Made by a program: the position numbers and the translations under genes
Notes under the pieces: model-generated
Database searches by the model: none
Seen by the model: only the letters and a program-made list of their open reading frames with translations
What the model was told of the DNA's origin: nothing
NCBI RefSeq assembly: GCF_027409185.1
Contig: NC_084469.1
Span: forward strand, 38,492,793 to 38,556,792
From: Cynocephalus volans
Taxonomy: Eukaryota; Chordata; Mammalia; Dermoptera; Cynocephalidae
Length of the DNA stretch: 64,000 nt
Direction of reading: 5' to 3'
In this document: one piece after another, positions 60,801-64,000 of the stretch
How positions within the stretch are numbered: the stretch's first letter is position 1
Layout: each line of letters starts with the position of its first letter

Positions 60801-63800
60801 ATGCAGAGCCTCATTCACATAGTATAACCTAAGATTATCTGCTGTCATATGATGCTGCCTGCTTCTCTGCTCAGGAAAGAACCAGCCTTTATAAACACTC
60901 TCTTCCAGTCCAGTTTGGTCAATGGGCTTTTGCATGTCCTCTAAGTTGCTATACTGATATCAATATCCAGTGCTGCTGGGATTCCTGCTTTCACCTCTTG
61001 GTTACCACAAGACGGCTGGTTAGAGGCCCCTCTCCTTTCTTGGCTGTATTCAAAGGAGATGATAGAAGACTTTCCTGGCTTTGAAACCCAGCAGAATGTT
61101 GCTGTAATCCATCTGTGCTATATCCCTATGCCCTGTGACTTCTCTTTTACGAGAGCTCAGTTAGATCTTTATCAGCAAATGCTCATCATAGACACTGCCG
61201 TTTACCAGACACCTGCTTTGGTCCAGGCACTGTGCTAGCTGTTTATGAAGATTCCGTCTGTACTACCTTCAGCCTTCACAAGGACCCTTTAAATTAGTTG
61301 CTGTTCTGCCTATTTTTGAGGCTCAGAGAGGTTAACATGCCCAAGGTTGTACAATGGCTAAATGTCTGGGCCAGCATTTGAAGGCCTTTCCAATTCTACA
61401 CCTTGACCTCTGTCATCTATTTTATACTGCCTCAGAGCCAGCAGCAGCAATGTCATCAGCAAATGTTTACCGAGTGTTGTGTCTACTACACACAGCACCA
61501 GACTGGGGCTGGGAAGGCCAGGGAGAAGTCCAAGTAGAGGAATGTTGTAAGGGAGAACTCCTCAGACGATTGTCCTTTTTGCTCAGGGCTCTCCAGGTTT
61601 CCACACTTCCACATGAGAGCTAGAATGTTTTCTGGAATCAGCTTTCTCTACGCTCTCTCAGTTTAGGAAGAAATTGCTGTCATTGCTTTGTAGATCCTTC
61701 ACTTCCCAGGCACTAGGGCTCCACCAGGTGGGTCTGAGCCTCAAGCAGGTAATGGTGACCATCTCCGATTCCTTCCAGCTCTGACAGAGGCACAGGACAT
61801 CCATGTGCATCTAGTACCACTCCACCGCCACCTGGAAACCCTCAAGAGTGTGGAGTTTCCAGAGGTGAAGACCCGGCTGCAGCCTCTGCTCCATGTGGTC
61901 TGTCTGATTTGGGCCACCTGCAAGTTTTACCGCTCCCCAGGGAGGCTCACTGTGCTGCTCCAGGAGATTTGCAACCTTCTCATCCAGCAGGTGGGCTGCC
62001 CTGGATTCCCAACAACCTCTCTCTGGGGGCTGGTTGGCACTGAGTTACAAGAAAGAGTAAAGTGTGCATTTTTCCTGGCAGGGAGATAATTGAGGTTCAA
62101 AGGGTTTTCACACATGAATTATTTTACTCTCACAAATCAATAATTCACGAAGACAGTAATACTAGAACATTGGGAAGGTCCAGTCTGCCTGAGACCCAGG
62201 AGGGGCGTAGCGGGTAGGAGTAGTAAATTTCAACCTCCTTTGTGATCTGTGCGGAAGGATTGGTATTAAGCTGCAGCCTCTGGAGTCAGGTATCCTTGTA
62301 CCAAACCCTGGCTTCACCACTTGTTAGCTGTATGTGCTTGGGCAAGTCAGTTATCTCCTCTGTGCCTCACTCTTGTCCTCTGTAAAATGGTCCAAGGAAG
62401 AAGACCTGTCTCAGAGGGTTGCTGGGTGATTGTGAAGCTACAAAGAGATAGTCATGTGTCCTGCATGTGGTAAGAATTTGGTCCCTGTGAGCTATTGAGA
62501 AGCAGCTTTTTAAGGACTCCTGTAGCACCAACCAGGGCAGTGTAAACCTTGAAGGGTTTATGTGTAAACAGAACTAGAAGGCTCACAGAGGTTTGGGTGA
62601 TCTTCCCCCCAAGTTGGCTTCTTTTGCCTCTGAGGAGCTGTGACCCTGAGAAAACAGTGAACAGGTTTACAGTAATCAATAATAACTAACATCTATGGAG
62701 CACGTTGGTGGCTGCAAATGCTGTTACATTTATGATCTTGGTCAATTATCAGGTGATCCTGAGAGGTGGGCAGGGAGGGTCTTATTACTTATTGCTATTA
62801 TTTAGAGACATGGGCTAAGGCTCAGGGAGGTTAACTGACTCACCCAGAGACAACCAAACCAGGACCCGAACTGAGGTTGTTTGACTCCTAATCCAGCACT
62901 TTTCCATCACTGCATATTTATCAGCAAGGACTCTTTTGGTTAGAAGTGTAAGAAAATCCAGCCAGAAATAGCATCAACAAAAAGAAAACTTACTGGCTCA
63001 CGTACCTTGAAAGTCCAGGGGAAGGCTGGCTTCAGCCCTGATATGCGATATGGCCTTATATGATGTGACCAGTACCCAAGACCCAGTTATCTCTGCCCCT
63101 CCCTGTGCTGTCCAACAGCCCCTTCCTCCCAGTTTTCCAGGTTCTAGTCTCTGTGAGACAGGGAAATGATTATGGTCCAAAGAATTCTTGCACCCCAATT
63201 ATTTTACTATTAAAAGCCAATAAGTCACAAAAGAACACCTGGGAAAGAACACTTGTTCCAGCCCCAGCTGGCCCAACAAAAGACTCCCTGTTTCCTTGTT
63301 TCTGACTGGTCATTTGCCCATTCCTGAGTCAGTCACTGTGGCTGAAGGGTCACCAAGACTATTTGACTTAAACCCAGGTCCCAGTCCACCTGTGGAACTG
63401 AGGGTGGGGTCAGGTGTTTTCTCTATTATGCTTGTGAAAAATGTCACTTAGGCAATTACTCAGTTCAGAGTTAGTGTTGGCAAAGTTACGGGATGTCCTG
63501 CACCTGCAGCCAGGCTCAGTGACACTAATCTGTTTGCATGCCAGGCCTCTAATTATCTCTGCCCAGAAGACCTCCTGAGAAGTGAGGCAGAAGAAAGTCA
63601 GAGGAAACTACAAGTGGTCACAGACACATTGAGCTTCTTCAAGCAGGCGTTTCAGGACAGAAGGGAGACTCTCCATACTTACTTCAAAGACAGCCAGGAA
63701 GTCAAGGAGTGGGATTTCCAGTCTTGTTTGGTGTTCGTGCGATTGGATGGCTTCCTGGGACGACTGCACGTGGTGGCAGTAAGTGAGCTCCTCACCCCAG

Positions 63801-64000
63801 GCTCCCAGCCCCATGAGAGCGTATGCGACCAGGGATCCAAAAAGTAGAACAGGAAAATGAACAGCACGACCTGATGGCCACCCCTACATTGGTTGGAAGG
63901 ACCCATAATAAGATTTCAATAAATAGATGTCCTTTGGGTTGATGATCCCATAAAAGGAGATTCTGATCAGAGACCCATTTAAAAAGAAGGCCCGAGGAAT
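45439..64000 (+). CDS. DNAH9: Dynein axonemal heavy chain 9, 5' part of gene (six exons, continues past window)
   Basis: DNAH9 is an outer-arm axonemal dynein heavy chain, an AAA+ motor that drives sliding of ciliary microtubules in airway, ependymal and sperm axonemes. The window holds the extreme N-terminal tail (450 codons of about 4,480), which joins the intermediate chains and other heavy chains, not the motor. The spliced frame is 139 codons (exon 1) plus exons of 197, 159, 131, 212 and 234 nt, which together stay open and end in phase 0. Residues such as LLGAYVAQSLRPAAGAWERC, LEHLAALFSE, LLQGENPTPEVELEFWKSR and LHVVCLIWATCK agree closely with the human DNAH9 tail as I recall it. DNAH17 and DNAH11 are the nearest alternatives, but this N-terminus fits DNAH9 best. 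I saw no disruptive change, so the gene looks functional here. Confidence 0.95.
45856..47394. other. Intron 1, 5' part
   Basis: The CpG island tail runs to about 46050, with several 'ggggcgggg' GC boxes (for example 45901-45909). After that nothing is recognised, apart from a faint tRNA-SINE-like stretch at 47060-47130. Confidence 0.5.
47395..47548 (+). repeat. Old L1 3' fragment, left part
   Basis: 'actgaatgttcatgaatagg', 'tatacagtgaaatactgtgc' and 'agctgttaaaaaaaaagatt' are an L1 ORF2/3' UTR end. A reversed L1M interrupts it, and it appears to resume at 48043-48103. Confidence 0.55.
47549..48042 (-). repeat. Old L1M, reversed
   Basis: 'cacataacatagaattcacc', 'cctctgggtacatcatctaa', 'gaggttcatccatgttgtcc' and 'tcttggctgttgtgaataat' follow the reversed L1M terminus. 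It is inserted in a plus-strand L1 fragment. Confidence 0.75.
48043..48103 (+). repeat. Old L1 3' fragment, right part
   Basis: 'ttgtatgtatagtatgctat' continues the fragment at 47395-47548. Confidence 0.45.
48104..48137 (+). repeat. (GGAA)n microsatellite
   Basis: A purine-only run of ggaa, gggagg and gaaa units. Confidence 0.9.
48875..49095 (+). repeat. MIR SINE
   Basis: 'ggatttggagtccaacag', 'ctaggttcaaatcctgcttc', 'gttgctgtgaaattcagac' and 'ttccataaaggatgagaatt' follow MIR order. Confidence 0.7.
49139..50600 (+). repeat. Pyrimidine-rich intronic sequence, possibly L2 interior
   Basis: The CT-rich style ('ccactgctcctgtatttccc', 'gtcttactggcctctacc') resembles the interior of L2-type LINEs and lies directly before a clear L2 3' part. 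It is too diverged to align by eye. An A18 run lies at about 50111-50128. Confidence 0.35.
50601..51865 (+). repeat. L2 LINE, 3' part
   Basis: 'cctcagggcctttgcacggg', 'tgttccttctgcctgcaat', 'gaatataaacttcacgagct', 'ttttgtctgttttgttcact' and the terminal 'ttaaataaatgagtgag' are the L2 3' end. The stretch from 51290 is firmly L2; 50601-51290 is likely. A G13 run interrupts at about 50764-50776. Confidence 0.75.
51969..51991. repeat. 23-bp AT-rich palindrome
   Basis: The sequence from 51969 folds on itself with one unpaired central base (TTCAGATATTC / GAATATCTGAA). Just downstream is a direct repeat of 'tctgaatattctata' (52008 and 52035 regions). Confidence 0.7.
52480..52860 (+). repeat. Ancient unnamed dispersed repeat, copy 2
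   Basis: Same family as 37550-38080: 'tctctcttctccatattgac', 'ccacctaaagctacagcct', 'ggcctgactctcattgtctc', 'gtgacatgcccacccctgg'. Its 3' part has been amplified into the 41-bp array. Confidence 0.45.
52727..52849 (+). repeat. Perfect 3 x 41 bp tandem repeat
   Basis: The unit starting 'gtctcagatttggtgacatg' occurs three times with no mismatch. It lies in DNAH9 intron 1, inside an ancient repeat. The perfect identity implies recent expansion. Confidence 0.98.
52861..53649. other. Intron 1, 3' part
   Basis: No repeat recognised. A pyrimidine-rich tract and TTACAG acceptor precede exon 2. Confidence 0.5.
53650..53846 (+). CDS. DNAH9: DNAH9 exon 2
   Basis: Encodes VVLPLLANEKNHRGWPHLLR through MEFVDFESET plus two bases of the next Val codon. 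The acceptor is TTACAG before 53650; the donor GTAAGT starts at 53847. The 197-nt length leaves phase 2, matching exon 3. Confidence 0.94.
53847..55726. other. Intron 2
   Basis: 1,880 bp. No confident repeat. A G-rich stretch lies at 55129-55146. Confidence 0.55.
55727..55885 (+). CDS. DNAH9: DNAH9 exon 3
   Basis: Its first base completes Val, then LDSIDKSVIYSMESAVIRWS through EVELEFWKS plus two bases of an Arg codon. The acceptor is CCACAG, the donor GTAAGC at 55886. This is the start of the conserved dynein tail region. Confidence 0.95.
55886..56937. other. Intron 3
   Basis: 1,052 bp. Several open frames on both strands are chance. No repeat recognised. Confidence 0.55.
56938..57068 (+). 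CDS. DNAH9: DNAH9 exon 4
   Basis: Completes Arg, then YEDLEYIYNQLKTIKARGMA through FPAFKAMFRDVVA plus one base. The acceptor is TTGCAG, the donor GTGAGA at 57069. Confidence 0.95.
57069..58221. other. Intron 4, 5' part
   Basis: No feature recognised before the SINE at 58222. Confidence 0.5.
58222..58325 (+). repeat. tRNA-Ile-derived SINE (CYN-like)
   Basis: 'gctggccagttagctcactt', 'gctggcaacaccaaggtcaa', B-box-like 'gttcaaatccc' and 'gtaccggccagcc' then an A-rich tail. It is flanked by a weak duplication 'gggatgttt' (58213-58221) and 'ggtatgttt' (58326-58334). It is more complete at the tRNA 3' end than the copy at 2874. Confidence 0.8.
58524..59062 (+). repeat. Tigger-type (pogo) DNA transposon, internally deleted
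   Basis: The start 'cagcccccttatctgtggtt' and end 'atcgggggactactgta' are inverted termini next to TA. 'gaatcatccctttgtccagc' and 'ataatggccccaaagtgcaa' mark the 5' end of a transposase gene. Most of the transposase is missing. Confidence 0.72.
59063..59837. other. Intron 4, middle
   Basis: AT-rich, nothing recognised. Confidence 0.5.
59838..60206 (-). repeat. MaLR-type LTR, reversed
   Basis: Reverse reading begins TGCTATGGTTTGAATGGGTT and contains GATGGTATTAAGAGGTGGGG and TTAAGAGGTGATTAGGTCAT. It ends with a CTCCAGAACAGTGAGAAATA-like segment. This is the layout of MLT1/MST-class LTRs, with no internal viral sequence. Confidence 0.6.
60630..60760 (+). repeat. MIR SINE fragment
   Basis: 'gaccctaggtaagttattta', 'gatttcctcccctaggaagt' and 'ctacctcacagagctc' follow the MIR core. 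Confidence 0.55.
60761..61184. other. Intron 4, nothing recognised
   Basis: No repeat or coding frame could be supported. Confidence 0.5.
61185..61400 (-). repeat. MIR SINE, reversed
   Basis: 'ccaggcactgtgctagctgt', 'ttttgaggctcagagaggtt' and 'acatgcccaaggttgtacaa' are the reverse of the MIR core. Confidence 0.75.
61779..61990 (+). CDS. DNAH9: DNAH9 exon 5
   Basis: Two bases complete Ala, then LTEAQDIHVHLVPLHRHLET through YRSPGRLTVLLQEICNLLIQ and Q. The acceptor is TTCCAG, the donor GTGGGC at 61991. The exon ends in phase 0. Confidence 0.95.
62268..62490 (+). repeat. MIR SINE
   Basis: 'cctggcttcaccacttgtta', 'gtgcttgggcaagtcagtta', 'tctcctctgtgcctcactct' and 'ctgtaaaatgg' are a clear MIR core. 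Confidence 0.88.
62680..62910 (-). repeat. MIR SINE, reversed
   Basis: 'aagcagag'-type words are lost, but 'ggctcagggaggttaactg', 'actcacccagagacaacc' and 'ggacccgaactgaggttg' are the reverse of the MIR core. Confidence 0.75.
62930..63440 (+). repeat. Ancient unnamed dispersed repeat, copy 3
   Basis: Same family as 37550-38080 and 52480-52860: 'aaaacttactggctcacgta', 'aaagtccaggggaaggctgg' and the end 'gaactgagggtggggtcagg'. The middle is partly replaced by unrelated-looking sequence. Confidence 0.45.
63545..63778 (+). CDS. DNAH9: DNAH9 exon 6
   Basis: Encodes ASNYLCPEDLLRSEAEESQR through VFVRLDGFLGRLHVVA, 78 codons, phase 0 at both ends. The acceptor is TGCCAG, the donor GTAAGT at 63779. 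The next exon lies beyond the window. Confidence 0.94.
63779..64000. other. Start of DNAH9 intron 6
   Basis: Only the donor side is present; no repeat recognised. Confidence 0.7.

Larger units (their letters stand above)
61991..63544. other. Intron 5
   Basis: 1,554 bp, largely covered by two MIR copies and the third copy of the unnamed ancient repeat (listed separately). Confidence 0.6.

Overview
This is a piece of a placental-mammal nuclear genome. Genes are split by introns, and about 60% of the window is recognisable interspersed repeat (LINE-1, L2, MIR, hAT and Tigger DNA transposons, ERVL/MaLR-type LTRs). Three short repeats (2874-3005, 25786-25932, 58222-58325) look like the tRNA-Ile-derived SINEs (CYN family) that I recall from colugos, and there are no Alu, B1/B2, ERE or carnivore SINEs. 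The best guess is therefore a colugo (Dermoptera, e.g. Galeopterus). That attribution rests on memory of the family, not on a search.

The only protein-coding gene I can support is the 5' end of DNAH9 (axonemal outer-arm dynein heavy chain 9) on the + strand. Exon 1 starts at 45439 in a CpG-rich promoter, and five more exons lie at 53650-53846, 55727-55885, 56938-57068, 61779-61990 and 63545-63778. All splice sites are GT-AG, all phases join, and the six exons give 450 codons without a stop. The rest of the gene (about 4,480 residues in human) lies beyond the window. The promoter carries a full consensus match to an RFX X-box (45401-45414), which fits a motile-cilium gene.

Positions 1 to about 45,100 are intergenic. 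In human the upstream neighbour is SHISA6 on the same strand, and its 3' end may lie in the first 400 bases here (speculative). The centre of the interval is a LINE-1 pile-up. It holds an old, decayed minus-strand L1 (9010-14689) and an older L1M 3' end (14690-15221, resuming at 33642). Between the two L1M halves is an 18.4 kb composite block flanked by one near-perfect 13-bp target-site duplication. Within that block, an older plus-strand L1 with a 100-bp tandem-repeat 5' UTR is split by a full-length minus-strand L1 (17285-24113, exact 12-bp duplication) and by a SINE (25786-25932, 15-bp duplication). It then changes at 27220/27221 into a retrovirus-like R-U5/primer-binding-site fragment joined to the 5' UTR of a second, younger plus-strand L1 that ends at 33641. 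None of the L1 copies has both ORFs intact.

The introns of DNAH9 contain ordinary old repeats, plus a perfect 3 x 41 bp tandem repeat (52727-52849). I found no CRISPR array, RNA gene, operon or prokaryotic-type system, and no plainly new biological system. The items most worth a second look are the LTR/PBS-L1 chimera, a pair of about 102-bp elements with target-site duplications that I cannot name (41614-41716, 43101-43202), and the DNAH9 promoter architecture.
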